A stretch of DNA of 51,089 nucleotides from CAXTEJ01 sp964243295 (GCA_964243295.1 CAXTEJ010000026.1:1-51089); one strand, 5' to 3'. Positions 1 through 8,151 are shown, counted from the stretch's first letter. The notes: generated from the letters alone by a model not told the origin. Program-made: numbers and translations.

Positions 1-1172
1 CCGATGGGCGCGGTCGCCCCCAGGCGCAGCTCGAGCCGGTCGAGGCGCGCGCCGTAGCCGTTCTCGCCGTCGGCCCCCGGCAGCAGCACGCGAGCGCACA
101 GCAGCTCGAGCTGGAGCCGCGGCGAGGTGGCGCCGGTCAGCTCGGTGAGGCCGGTGTTGACGATGTCGGCTGCGCGGCTGAGCGCGGCCGCGCCGAAGTG
201 GGCGGACTGCTGGCGCATGCGCTCGAGCTGGTCCTCGGGCAGTCCGCGCAGGATCGCGTGGGCGCCGTCGGGGACGGCGGCGACCACGACGAGGTCGCGC
301 AGCCGCTCGAGCAGATCCTCGACGAAGCGGCGGGGCTCGTGGCCGGTCTCGATGACGCGGTCGACCACGCGGTAGACGGTCGCGGCGTCGCCCACGGCGA
401 ACGCCTCGACGACGTCGTCGAGCAGCGTCGCGTCGGTGTAGCCGAGCAGCGCCACCGCACCCTCGTAGGAGATGCCCTCCTCACCCGAGCCGGCGATCAG
501 CTGGTCGAGCACCGACAGCGAGTCGCGCACGGAGCCGGCGCCCGCGCGCACCACCAGCGGCAGCACGCCCTTGTCGACCCGCACGTGCTCGGCCTCGGTC
601 ATGGTGGCGAGGTAGTCCTGCAGCACCGCAGGCGGCACCAGCCGGAACGGGTAGTGGTGGGTGCGCGAGCGGATGGTCGCGATGACCTTCTCGGGCTCGG
701 TCGTCGCGAAGATGAACATGACGTGCGGCGGCGGCTCCTCCACGACCTTCAGCAGCGCGTTGAAGCCCTGCGTCGTGACCATGTGGGCCTCATCGATGAT
801 GTAGATCTTGAACCGGCTGGCGGCCGGCGCGAAGGACGCCCGCTCACGCAGGTCGCGGGCGTCGTCCACACCGCCGTGGCTCGCGGCGTCGATCTCGATG
901 ACGTCGACCGTGCCCGAGCCGCTGCGCGCGAGCGCCACGCAGGAGTCGCACACCCCGCACGGCGTGGGCGTGGGGCCCTGCTCGCAGTTGAGGCAGCGGG
1001 CCAGGATGCGAGCGCTGGTGGTCTTGCCGCAGCCGCGCGGCCCGCTGAACAGGTAGGCGTGGTTGACGCGGTCGGTGCGCAGCGCCTGCATCAGCGGCTC
1101 GGTGACGTGCTGCTGCCCGATGACGTCGGCGAACGTCTCGGGGCGGTAGCGGCGGTACAGCGCGGTGGACAC
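1..1172 (-). CDS. dnaX: DNA polymerase III gamma/tau subunit (C-terminus cut by window edge)
   Basis: This is the clamp-loader ATPase that loads the sliding clamp onto DNA at the replication fork. The reverse strand reads VSTALYRRYRPETF at the N-terminus, then the Walker A motif GPRGCGKTTSAR, a four-cysteine zinc module (CLNC ... CGVCDSC), the Walker B motif IIDEAHM, and the sensor segment FATTEPEKV. All are hallmarks of DnaX. About 390 codons are present, and the tau-like C-terminal part lies outside the window. The GTG start at 1172 is chosen because it begins the conserved STALYRRYRP segment and sits 7 bases after a TAGGGT box, which suggests leaderless transcription. Identification is secure. 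Confidence 0.97.
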   Translation of the reverse strand, partial: MSTALYRRYRPETFADVIGQQHVTEPLMQALRTDRVNHAYLFSGPRGCGKTTSARILARCLNCEQGPTPTPCGVCDSCVALARSGSGTVDVIEIDAASHGGVDDARDLRERASFAPAASRFKIYIIDEAHMVTTQGFNALLKVVEEPPPHVMFIFATTEPEKVIATIRSRTHHYPFRLVPPAVLQDYLATMTEAEHVRVDKGVLPLVVRAGAGSVRDSLSVLDQLIAGSGEEGISYEGAVALLGYTDATLLDDVVEAFAVGDAATVYRVVDRVIETGHEPRRFVEDLLERLRDLVVVAAVPDGAHAILRGLPEDQLERMRQQSAHFGAAALSRAADIVNTGLTELTGATSPRLQLELLCARVLLPGADGENGYGARLDRLELRLGATAPI

Positions 1173-1179
1173 GACGACG

Positions 1180-1185
1180 ACCCTA
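1180..1185 (-). promoter_or_regulatory. Leaderless -10 box of dnaX
   Basis: On the reverse strand TAGGGT is followed by 7 bases and then the GTG start of dnaX. That is the spacing expected when transcription starts at the first base of the start codon. No clear -35 element is visible and no Shine-Dalgarno sequence precedes the GTG. Confidence 0.5.
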
Positions 1186-1260
1186 ACCCCGGCCACCGAC
1201 AGCGCCGGGTGATCGCCCGACCGGTGAGAGAGTGACCGCCACCCGACCCCCGGAGGACCT

Positions 1261-1794
1261 GTGCCAGCCGCTCCGCCGCCAGCCGCGCCGTCGCGCTCGC
1301 TCGGACCCGTCGTCGTGATGGGGGTCTCTGGCTCGGGCAAGAGCACGGTCGGCGAGGCGCTCGCCACCCGGCTCGGCGTCCCGTACGCCGACGCCGACGC
1401 CTTCCACAGCCCGGCGAACGTCACCAAGATGAGCAGCGGCCACGCGCTCGACGACGTCGACCGCGTCCCGTGGCTCGAGGCCATCGCCGCGTGGCTGCAC
1501 GCGAACCGGTCCGGGGCCGTCGTCAGCTGCTCGGCGCTGCGGCGCCGCTACCGCGACATCCTGCGCTCGCGAGCGGGCGAGGTCGCGTTCCTGCACCTGG
1601 ACGGCGACCCCGGCGTCATCGGCGACCGCGTGACCCACCGCGCGGGCCACTTCATGCCGCCCGCGCTGCTCGGCTCGCAGCTGGACACCCTCGAGCGGCT
1701 GCAGCCGGACGAGCGCGGCGTCAGCGTCGACCTCGCGCTGCCCGTCGACCAGCAGGTCGACGCCGCGGTCGAGCGGCTGGCCGCGCTGCGGTGA
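1261..1794 (+). CDS. gntK: Gluconokinase, GntK family
   Basis: It phosphorylates D-gluconate with ATP to 6-phosphogluconate, feeding the pentose-phosphate or Entner-Doudoroff routes in the cytoplasm. The 177-residue length is typical of GntK. The P-loop GVSGSGKST lies at about residues 21-29. It is followed by DADAFHSPANVTKM and the substrate-binding segment VSCSALRRRYRDILR, then HFMPPALLGSQLDTLE; all three are diagnostic. The GTG start at 1261 has the Shine-Dalgarno sequence GGAGG a few bases upstream. It is divergent from dnaX, and no other gluconate genes are beside it. Identification is strong. Confidence 0.93.
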   Translation: MPAAPPPAAPSRSLGPVVVMGVSGSGKSTVGEALATRLGVPYADADAFHSPANVTKMSSGHALDDVDRVPWLEAIAAWLHANRSGAVVSCSALRRRYRDILRSRAGEVAFLHLDGDPGVIGDRVTHRAGHFMPPALLGSQLDTLERLQPDERGVSVDLALPVDQQVDAAVERLAALR

Positions 1795-1819
1795 GGCCCG
1801 GGCAAGGCGACCGGTACCG

Positions 1820-1843
1820 CCCGGTTCTCGACCCGTGACCGGG
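1820..1843. terminator. Possible bidirectional terminator hairpin between gntK and the SRP RNA
   Basis: CCCGGT and ACCGGG form a 6-bp stem around a 12-base loop, just past the end of gntK and past the 3' end of the oppositely oriented SRP RNA. There is no U-tract, as is common in high-GC actinobacteria. The stem is short, so this is tentative. Confidence 0.3.
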
Positions 1844-1845
1844 AC

Positions 1846-1945
1846 GAGGCGACCCCTCGCACACCCGCCAGAGCCCGCCTGCCCTTGCTGCCTTCCGGCC
1901 CTGGGGGGGTTCAGCGAGATGACGCCGCACGAGGGGTCGGCTCCA
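1846..1945 (-). ncRNA. ffs: Signal recognition particle RNA, small bacterial type (4.5S)
   Basis: The reverse strand contains the near-invariant SRP Alu-less helix 8 tip, AGGGCCGGAAGGCAGCAAGGG (GGAAG tetraloop region and AGCA internal loop), bound by Ffh. The distal arms CGACCCCTCG (1930-1939) and CGAGGGGTCG (1850-1859) are perfectly complementary and close a hairpin of about 100 bases, extended by GAG/CTC pairs. Its position between dnaX and a tRNA-Ser is the usual actinobacterial arrangement. Ends are set by the outer stem and could be off by a few bases. Confidence 0.92.
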
Positions 1946-2022
1946 ACCTTACCGGCAGGCGACCAGCGCCGGCACCGCTGCCCAGGCGGGCTCCGACGTC
2001 CGTCACAGGTGCCCGACTCCGG

Positions 2023-2028
2023 TATCCT
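2023..2028 (+). promoter_or_regulatory. Possible -10 box of tRNA-Ser(GGA)
   Basis: TATCCT lies 8 bases before the mature 5' end of the tRNA, so transcription would start at or just before the tRNA. No convincing -35 element stands at 17 bases. Tentative. Confidence 0.3.
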
Positions 2029-2035
2029 CGTCGGC

Positions 2036-2121
2036 GGAGGATTCGCATAGTGGCCTAGTGCGCACGATTGGAAATCGTGTTGGGTTAATCACCCTCGCGG
2101 GTTCAAATCCCGCATCCTCCG
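2036..2121 (+). tRNA. tRNA-Ser (anticodon GGA)
   Basis: A complete class II tRNA: acceptor arms GGAGGAT and ATCCTCC pair fully, the anticodon loop TTGGAAA carries GGA, a long variable arm follows, and the T-arm holds GGTTCAAATCC. The discriminator base is G at 2121. The following bases are CCG, so the terminal A of CCA is not encoded. It decodes UCC and UCU serine codons. It is followed after 7 bases by a strong terminator hairpin. Confidence 0.97.
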
Positions 2122-2128
2122 CCGTGAT

Positions 2129-2156
2129 CGCCGTCGGCCCCACCGGGCTGGCGGCG
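2129..2156 (+). terminator. Terminator hairpin after tRNA-Ser(GGA)
   Basis: CGCCGTCGGCCC (2129-2140) and GGGCTGGCGGCG (2145-2156) pair over all 12 positions, with two G-U wobbles, around a CACC loop. There is no U-run, which is normal for a high-GC actinobacterium. Confidence 0.7.
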
Positions 2157-2365
2157 ACTTAGCGCCGACGCCCCACCCAGCCGGCACGGTCGCTCCGGCA
2201 CGGACGGCGCGCGCGGATGTTCCTCGCCATCACCGGTGTGCGCGACCGGACCGCCGCCGCGCCGTTTGCCCCGCTTTCCCCTTGGGGTATCTTCCACGAG
2301 GTTGCGGTGTCGAGCAGCCGCATGGAGGGCGCCAGAACGGCGCGCGAGGCTGACGGGGGAGCGCC

Positions 2366-4945
2366 ATGGGGGGCATGGGGGGCACAGGGCGCGACGACCA
2401 CGGGCAGCCGGACGAGCAGCCTCACGCTCGGCAGCACCCGCTGTGGCCGCTGCCGCCGGTGGGCCGCACGTTCGTCGCCGGGTTCGAGAGCACGTACCAC
2501 CCGAGCGTCGGCGTCGACTCGCTCGACACCACCGGCCACACCGAGCTGTGGGAGGACGACCTCGAGCAGCTGCACCGCGCCGGGGTGCGGCACCTGCGCT
2601 ACCCGCTGCGGTGGCAGGTGATCCAGCCCACCGCCGACACCTTCGACTGGGTGCAGACCGACCGCGTGCTCGGCCGGCTGCGCGAGCTCGACATGGTGCC
2701 GGTCGTCGACCTGGTGCACCACGTCTCCTACCCCGACTGGCTGCGAGACGGCTTCCGCGGCGACGACTTCGGCCCGGCGTTCGTGCGCTACGCGACCGCG
2801 GTGGCCGAACGCTACCCGTGGCTGGGGGCCTACACGCTGTTCAACGAGCCTTTCGCGACGCTGTTCCTGGCCGGGCACGAGGCGCTGTGGCCGCCGTACG
2901 ACCGCGGGCTGCCTGGGCTGCGGCGGCTGCTGCTGTCGGTGCTGCCCGCGCTGAGCGAGGCTGCGGCGGTCTGGCGCGAGCGGCTGCCGCACGCTCACCA
3001 CGTCTGGGTCGACACCGCCGAGCACCACGTCGGCGAGGGGCCCGGTGAGGCCCACGCCACGCTCGCCAACGACCGCCGTCACGTGGTCCTCGACCTGCTG
3101 ACCGGCCACGACATCGACCCCTCACGTCCGTTCCTGTCCCAGCTGGTCGCCGATGAGGGCGCCCCGCTGCTCGACCTCACCCCGCTGCAGGTCGACGTGC
3201 TCGGGCTCGACTACTACTGCCACTCGGAGTGGTTCTACGACCGGTCGGGCAGCCACGCGCCGTCGCCGCACCCGGTCGGGATGGCCACGGTGGTCGAGGC
3301 CTACCACCGCCGCTACGGGCTGCCGATGATGCTCACCGAGACCAACATCCGCGGGCTGCCGAGCGACCAGACGTCGTGGCTGCGGCACACCCTCGAGCAG
3401 TACGAGATGGCGCTGGACGCCGGTGTGCCCCTGCACGGCTACTGCTGGTTCCCGCAGGTCGACTCCGCCGACTGGGACTCCCTGCTCGCCCGCTGCGCCG
3501 GGCGCGCCGACCCCGTCGGGGTGCTCGTGCTCGAGCCCGACGGCAGCCGTCGTCGCACCTCGTTCACCGACGCCTGGGAGCGGGCCGCGGCGGGGACGCC
3601 GGTCAGCCAGCTGCCCGCCGTCCGCTTCCAGCCGCCCTGCGACGCCCAGCTCACCGGACTGCTCCCCGCGATGGCCCACTGGCCCTGGCGCGACCCCGCG
3701 CCGCACGAGCGGGTGGCCAGCGTCCGCATCGACCTCGACGAGCCCCCACCCCCGGCCCGTCGATCCGCTTCCCCCGACCACGACCTCTCGGAGGCACCCA
3801 TGGCGACCACGTCCGCACCCGACCTCGTCGTCCTGTCGCACCTGCGCTGGACGTGGGTCTGGCAGCGACCGCAGCACGTCGTCTCGCGGCTCGCCGCCCA
3901 GCGCCGGGCCGCCGGCGCCCGCACCTTCTTCGTCGAGGAGCCCTCGCCGTGCGACGTCGAGGAGCCGCGGCTTCGCCACGAGGAGCGCGACGGCATCACG
4001 CGCGTGTGGCTCGACATCCCCCGCAAGGTCGGCGAGCGCATCCCGAGCTACGACGACCCGCGGGCGGTCGCGATGCCCGAGCTCTTGGTGCGCTACCTCG
4101 CCGACGAGGGTGCGAGCCCCTCCCCCGACGTCTGGCTCTACACGCCCATGGCCCTCGACATCGCGCTCGCGATCGAGCCCGGCCGCCTGGTCTACGACGT
4201 GATGGACGACCTCGCGTCCTTCAAGGACGCACCCGAGGGCCTGGTGCTGCGCCAGCGCCGGCTGCTGGCCCTGGCCGACGTGGTGCTCACCGGCGGCCCG
4301 TCGCTGCACCGCTCGATCCGGCGCCAGGGCGCGGCGCACGCCCACCTGTTCCGCAGCGGCGTCGAGACCAGCCACTACGCGCGCAGCCGCGACCTGCGCA
4401 CCCCGCACGAGCGGCCGGTCGCCGGCTACGTCGGTGTCATCGACGAGCGGCTCGACCTCGACCTGCTCGCCGACCTCGCGGCGCGGCTGCCCGACTGGAC
4501 CATCCGCGTCGTCGGGCCCATCGCCAAGATCGACCCCGCCGACCTGCCGGGCGCTCCCAACTTCGAGTACCCGGGCCAGGTCGGCTACGACGTCCTGCCG
4601 GAGGTGATGGCGGGCTTCGACGTCGCGCTGATGCCGTTCGCCATCAACGAGGCCACCCGCAGCATCAGCCCCACCAAGACCCTGGAGTACCTCGCGGCCG
4701 GGCTGCCCGTCGTCTCGACGCGGGTGCCCGACGTCGTCGCCGACTACGACCACGTGGTGGCTCTCGCGGACGACGGCGAGCAGTTCGCGGCCGCCTGCCA
4801 GCGGGTGCTGGACGACGACCCCGACCAGCGCGACACGCACGTGCGGCCGCTGCGGCAGCGTCAGGAGTGGGACCACATCGCCACCGAGATGGCCCGCGTC
4901 CTCGAGGGCGTGGCCAGCAGCAGCGAGCAGGAGGAGACGGCATGA
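2366..4945 (+). CDS. Clan GH-A glycosidase-like domain joined in frame to a TuaH-like glycosyltransferase
   Basis: One uninterrupted 859-codon frame with two enzymatic halves. Residues 35-400 resemble family 1-type (alpha/beta)8 glycosidases: LFNEP with the putative acid/base Glu161, and MLTETN with the putative nucleophile Glu325. Residues 479-859 form a GT-B glycosyltransferase: the N-terminal LSHLRWTWVWQRPQHV is typical of TuaH/GT4-like enzymes, and SPTKTLEYLAAGLPVVST is the nucleotide-sugar site. An ATG at 3800 with its own GGAGG five bases upstream lies exactly where the transferase begins. The locus may therefore make a fusion, a separate 381-residue transferase, or both. The stop overlaps the next start (ATGA). 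It lies upstream of UDP-galactopyranose mutase, so a role in a galactofuranose-containing glycan is inferred. The true substrate is unknown. Confidence 0.82.
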   Translation: MGGMGGTGRDDHGQPDEQPHARQHPLWPLPPVGRTFVAGFESTYHPSVGVDSLDTTGHTELWEDDLEQLHRAGVRHLRYPLRWQVIQPTADTFDWVQTDRVLGRLRELDMVPVVDLVHHVSYPDWLRDGFRGDDFGPAFVRYATAVAERYPWLGAYTLFNEPFATLFLAGHEALWPPYDRGLPGLRRLLLSVLPALSEAAAVWRERLPHAHHVWVDTAEHHVGEGPGEAHATLANDRRHVVLDLLTGHDIDPSRPFLSQLVADEGAPLLDLTPLQVDVLGLDYYCHSEWFYDRSGSHAPSPHPVGMATVVEAYHRRYGLPMMLTETNIRGLPSDQTSWLRHTLEQYEMALDAGVPLHGYCWFPQVDSADWDSLLARCAGRADPVGVLVLEPDGSRRRTSFTDAWERAAAGTPVSQLPAVRFQPPCDAQLTGLLPAMAHWPWRDPAPHERVASVRIDLDEPPPPARRSASPDHDLSEAPMATTSAPDLVVLSHLRWTWVWQRPQHVVSRLAAQRRAAGARTFFVEEPSPCDVEEPRLRHEERDGITRVWLDIPRKVGERIPSYDDPRAVAMPELLVRYLADEGASPSPDVWLYTPMALDIALAIEPGRLVYDVMDDLASFKDAPEGLVLRQRRLLALADVVLTGGPSLHRSIRRQGAAHAHLFRSGVETSHYARSRDLRTPHERPVAGYVGVIDERLDLDLLADLAARLPDWTIRVVGPIAKIDPADLPGAPNFEYPGQVGYDVLPEVMAGFDVALMPFAINEATRSISPTKTLEYLAAGLPVVSTRVPDVVADYDHVVALADDGEQFAAACQRVLDDDPDQRDTHVRPLRQRQEWDHIATEMARVLEGVASSSEQEETA
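3790..3802 (+). promoter_or_regulatory. Internal ribosome-binding site and ATG at the domain boundary
   Basis: GGAGG at 3790-3794, five bases before ATG at 3800-3802, in frame with the long ORF and placed exactly at the start of the glycosyltransferase domain. The stretch just upstream encodes a Pro/Ser-rich non-domain linker. This fits a second translation start or a recent loss of the stop codon of the first gene. Confidence 0.6.
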
Positions 4946-5253
4946 GCGGCTGGCGCGACCGCACCCGGCCCACCCCGCTCGCGCGGGACCTCGAGCAGGC
5001 CCACACCTACGCGGTCGGCGCGGCGAGCGCCGGCCTGCAGGACGCCGCGCTCGGCCCGATCCGGCTCAGCGGCAGCGCCGTCCCGGTGCTCGCCGAGGCG
5101 GCCGTGACGTCGGCGACCGCGTTCGTGCGGGCGCCGCTGCTGGGCCGGCTGTCGCAGGTGCGCCTGCTGCACCCCGCCGCCGGCGTCGACGGCTCGTGCC
5201 CCACGTGCGGCTGCGCGGCGCCCTGCGCCACGGCCGAGGCGGTCGCGGCATGA
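4942..5253 (+). CDS. Small Cys-rich hypothetical protein of the glycan module
   Basis: A 103-residue protein I do not recognise. Its middle is Ala/Leu/Val-rich without an obvious membrane segment. The C-terminus carries CPTCGCAAPC, four cysteines in CxxC-like spacing that could bind a metal or form disulfides. Its ATG overlaps the stop of the glycosidase/transferase gene (ATGA), and its own stop overlaps the ATG of glf in the same way. Translation is therefore almost certainly coupled on both sides. This tight packing argues that the gene is real and works with its neighbours. Confidence 0.7.
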   Translation: MSGWRDRTRPTPLARDLEQAHTYAVGAASAGLQDAALGPIRLSGSAVPVLAEAAVTSATAFVRAPLLGRLSQVRLLHPAAGVDGSCPTCGCAAPCATAEAVAA

Positions 5254-6464
5254 GCGCGGTGACCGATCGCCGTCTGGTCGACCTGGTGCGGCGCATGGAG
5301 GCCGCCGACCTCGTCGTCGTCGGGTCGGGGCTGTTCGGCCTCACGGTGGCCGAGCACGTCGCCGACCGGCTCGGTCAGCGCGTCCTCGTGCTCGACCGGC
5401 GCGACCACATCGGCGGGAACGCCTACTCCGAGAACGAGTCTCAGACCGGCATCGAGGTGCACCGCTACGGCGCCCACCTGTTCCACACTTCCAACACCCG
5501 GGTGTGGGAGCACGTCAACCGGTTCACGAAGTTCACCTCCTACCAGCACCGCGTGTTCACGGTCAGCGGCGGCCAGACGTTCCCGATGCCCATCAACCTC
5601 GCCACCATCAGCCAGTACGTCGGCCGGCACCTGAGCCCCGACCAGGCGCGGGCGCTGGTGCGCGAGCAGGCCGCGGAGGTCGACCCGAGCCGCATCGAGA
5701 ACCTCGAGGACAAGGCGATCTCGCTGATCGGCCGCCCGCTCTACGAGGCGTTCGTGCGCGGCTACACCGCCAAGCAGTGGGAGACCGACCCGCGCGAGCT
5801 GCCCGCCGAGATCATCAGCCGCCTGCCGGTGCGCTACTCGTTCGACAACCGGTACTTCGCCGACACCTACGAGGGCCTGCCGGTCGACGGCTACACCGCC
5901 TTCCTCGAGCGGATGCTCGACCACCCGCTGATCGACGTGGCGCTCGAGGTCGACTTCCTCGACGTCCGACCGCTGGTGCCCGCCGGCACGCCCGTCGTCT
6001 ACACCGGCCCGCTCGACCGGTACTTCGGCTACCGCGAGGGCCGGCTCGGCTGGCGAACGCTCGACTTCGAGCAGGAGGTGCTGGACGTCGGCGACTTCCA
6101 GGGCACCCCGGTCATGAACTACGCCGACGAGGACGTGCCGTTCACGCGCATCCACGAGTTCAAGCACTTCCACCCCGAGCGCGACAGCTACCCGGCTGAC
6201 CGCACGGTCATCATGCGCGAGTACTCCCGGCGCGCCGAGCAGGGCGACGAGCCGTACTACCCGATCAGCACCCCGCAGGACCGCGCGACGCTGCTGCGCT
6301 ACCGCGAGCTCGCCGCGCTCGAACCCGACGTCTGGTTCGGCGGGCGGCTCGGCACCTACCAGTATCTCGACATGCACATGGCCATCGCTTCGGCGATGTC
6401 GTTGTGCGACAACGTGCTCGACGCGCGCCTGACCTCGGCGGCGGCCGCCCGCGCATCCTCGTGA
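5250..6464 (+). CDS. glf: UDP-galactopyranose mutase
   Basis: A flavoenzyme that interconverts UDP-galactopyranose and UDP-galactofuranose, supplying galactofuranose for cell-surface glycans. The 404-residue length fits the family. The FAD-binding GSGLFGLTVAEH is near residue 26, followed by LDRRDHIGGNAY, RYGAHLFHT, the substrate-site segment YTAKQWETDP, YTGPLDRYFGYREG and the C-terminal FGGRLGTYQYLDMH. All are signature stretches of Glf. The ATG at 5250 is preferred over upstream in-frame starts because it overlaps the preceding stop (ATGA). It is the third gene of the module. In mycobacteria Glf feeds arabinogalactan, but no galactofuranosyltransferases of that pathway are seen here. Confidence 0.96.
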   Translation: MSAVTDRRLVDLVRRMEAADLVVVGSGLFGLTVAEHVADRLGQRVLVLDRRDHIGGNAYSENESQTGIEVHRYGAHLFHTSNTRVWEHVNRFTKFTSYQHRVFTVSGGQTFPMPINLATISQYVGRHLSPDQARALVREQAAEVDPSRIENLEDKAISLIGRPLYEAFVRGYTAKQWETDPRELPAEIISRLPVRYSFDNRYFADTYEGLPVDGYTAFLERMLDHPLIDVALEVDFLDVRPLVPAGTPVVYTGPLDRYFGYREGRLGWRTLDFEQEVLDVGDFQGTPVMNYADEDVPFTRIHEFKHFHPERDSYPADRTVIMREYSRRAEQGDEPYYPISTPQDRATLLRYRELAALEPDVWFGGRLGTYQYLDMHMAIASAMSLCDNVLDARLTSAAAARASS

Positions 6465-6537
6465 ACCGGTGGCCCGCGCGGGGAGTGCCGCACCGCACGG
6501 CGCCCGGGTGTGGCGGCCCGGGGCTCCTGGGGGCAGC

Positions 6538-6852
6538 GTGATCTTCCGGGCCGTCGGCGACTCGCGGCCCTATCCCGACCACGGGCGCACCACGCCCAGC
6601 CAGTGGTCGCAGGTGCCGCCGCGGCAGGTGCGGCTCGACGAGCTGGTCACCACCAAGCGCGTGCTCGACCTCGACGCCCTGCTGTCGGAGGACTCGACGT
6701 TCTACGGCGACCTGTTCGCGCACGTGGTCGAGTGGGACGGCGTGCTCTACCTCGAGGACGGCCTGCACCGGGCACTGCGGGCGGCGCTGCAGCAGCGCGC
6801 CGTGCTGCACGCCCGCGTGCTCGTGCTGGGACCCGACGCGTCGAGGTCCTGA
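6538..6852 (+). CDS. VapB-like conserved actinobacterial protein, no adjacent toxin
   Basis: A 104-residue protein with the strongly conserved actinobacterial segment FRAVGDSRPYPDHG ... PPRQVRLDELVTTK ... EDSTFYGDLFAHVVEW ... LYLEDGLHRALRAALQQR. As I recall, database pipelines label this family a type II toxin-antitoxin VapB-family antitoxin, but the label rests on the short VRLDELVTTK stretch. The GTG at 6538 is chosen over upstream starts because family members begin at (M/V)IFRAVGD. No PIN-domain toxin lies beside it, so an orphan regulator is as likely as an antitoxin. It is 73 bases after glf and may share its transcript. Confidence 0.72.
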   Translation: MIFRAVGDSRPYPDHGRTTPSQWSQVPPRQVRLDELVTTKRVLDLDALLSEDSTFYGDLFAHVVEWDGVLYLEDGLHRALRAALQQRAVLHARVLVLGPDASRS

Positions 6853-6882
6853 CCGGCCCGGACGGTCTCGGCATCCGGCCGG
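6853..6882. terminator. Hairpin between convergent genes
   Basis: CCGGCCCGGA (6853-6862) and TCCGGCCGG (6874-6882) pair with one bulged C around an 11-base loop, directly after the stop of the VapB-like gene and downstream of the opposing phosphatase gene. It could end transcription from both sides. Confidence 0.4.
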
Positions 6883-6960
6883 CGTCCGCTCTGCTTCACG
6901 CTACTCACGCTGCTTTCCGCGACCGCGGGCACCCTCGCGCTGACAGCATGAGCACGAGGC

Positions 6961-8151
6961 TTAGCCGCGCCGGGCGTCGCCCGCCGCGTCCCCCACCGCG
7001 GCCGGCACCTGCGCGGACGCGGCGGGCAGGTCGTCGATCGGCTGCACCAGCAGCGCGGCGACGTCGTCGGTGAGCCGCCCGCCGACGTGCTCGCGCACCT
7101 CAGTCATCAGCCGCTCGAGGGCGCCGTCGAGCGAGGAGGCAGCCGCGCGGCCGCTGCTGGTCAACCCGGTGGCCGCTGCGACGAGGTCGAAGAAGGCGCC
7201 GTCGCGGTCGCGCGCCTCGACCAGGCCGTCGGTGTAGAGCAGCAGCCGGTCACCACCCTCGAGCACCGTGCGGTCGACGACGGGCTCGACGCCCAGGCCG
7301 AACGGCGGGCACACGCTCGTGCCGACCTCCTCCGGGGCGTGGCCGGGCCGCAGCCGCAGCGGCGCCGGGTGGCCGCACAGCACGAGGTCGAGCCGGCCGT
7401 CGGCGTGCACCTCGCACAGCACCGCCGTGACGAAGTCCTCGGCGGCGAGCGCGGGCGTCACCGCCGCGTCGATGGCGCGGGCCACCTCGTCGAGCCCCAG
7501 GTGGGACTGCGGGGCGGTGTGGCGGAACGCCGAGAGCACGGCGGACGACGCGTGCAGCGCCTCCAGCCCCTTGCCCCGCGCGTCGCCGATGACCAGCCGC
7601 ACCCCCGTGCCGACCGCGACGACGTCGAACAGGTCACCGCCCACCTGGGCGTGCGTGGACGCCGAGGCGTAGCGGGAGGCCAGCACGAGCCGGCCGACCT
7701 GCGTCGGCACGGGGTGCAGGATGACGGCCTGCGACACCGTGGCGACCTCGGTCACCTGCCGGATGCGCAGCTCGCGCCGCACCCGCACCGACGCGCTGAC
7801 CACCGCGAACAGGGCGAGCGCCGCGCTGCCGGCGATGCGCACGACCCCTGGCACCTCGCCGAGGTCGCCGCCGCGCTCGGTGAGCCACACGACTGCCGCG
7901 ACCGACACCAGCGCGCTGACCGACGTGCCCCGCCAGCTCAGCACGAGCGACGCGACGAGCGGCCCGAGCGCCAGCCACGGCACGACGACCAGGCGACCGC
8001 CGAGGTTCAGCTGCAGCACCACCAGCAGGAGCACCCACGCGACCGCACCCAGCAGCACGAGCTGCTGGGTGCGGTCGGTGGCCACCGGCGGCAGGGCCGG
8101 CCGCTCCGGACGCCGACGCTGCGGGCCCGGGCCTGCTGCGACGTGCGTCAC
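6961..8151 (-). CDS. Membrane-anchored PP2C (SpoIIE/RsbU-type) serine phosphatase
   Basis: A 396-residue phosphatase of the type that dephosphorylates anti-anti-sigma factors in partner-switching cascades. Residues 28-125 contain about four hydrophobic membrane segments. The PP2C domain follows with its metal-binding motifs GGDLFDV, GDARGKGLEA, YTDGLVEARD and LTDDVAALLV, all intact. No PAS, GAF or HAMP sensor is visible, so input may come through the membrane part. No anti-sigma or anti-anti-sigma gene lies nearby, so the substrate is unknown. The GTG start overlaps the stop of an 11-codon upstream reading frame (GTGA), which suggests translational coupling. Confidence 0.9.
   Translation of the reverse strand: MTHVAAGPGPQRRRPERPALPPVATDRTQQLVLLGAVAWVLLLVVLQLNLGGRLVVVPWLALGPLVASLVLSWRGTSVSALVSVAAVVWLTERGGDLGEVPGVVRIAGSAALALFAVVSASVRVRRELRIRQVTEVATVSQAVILHPVPTQVGRLVLASRYASASTHAQVGGDLFDVVAVGTGVRLVIGDARGKGLEALHASSAVLSAFRHTAPQSHLGLDEVARAIDAAVTPALAAEDFVTAVLCEVHADGRLDLVLCGHPAPLRLRPGHAPEEVGTSVCPPFGLGVEPVVDRTVLEGGDRLLLYTDGLVEARDRDGAFFDLVAAATGLTSSGRAAASSLDGALERLMTEVREHVGGRLTDDVAALLVQPIDDLPAASAQVPAAVGDAAGDARRG

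Noticed and set aside
198..1235. Long forward-strand reading frames opposite dnaX
   Set aside because: They are His/Arg/Val-rich antisense shadows with no domain; the reverse strand encodes a textbook DnaX.
2159..4876. Reverse-strand frames of 316 and 584 codons opposite the glycosidase/transferase
   Set aside because: Composition is typical of GC-rich antisense frames, with no domains, and the forward strand carries clear enzyme motifs.
5007..6377. 456-codon reverse frame opposite glf
   Set aside because: An antisense shadow of a well-conserved gene.
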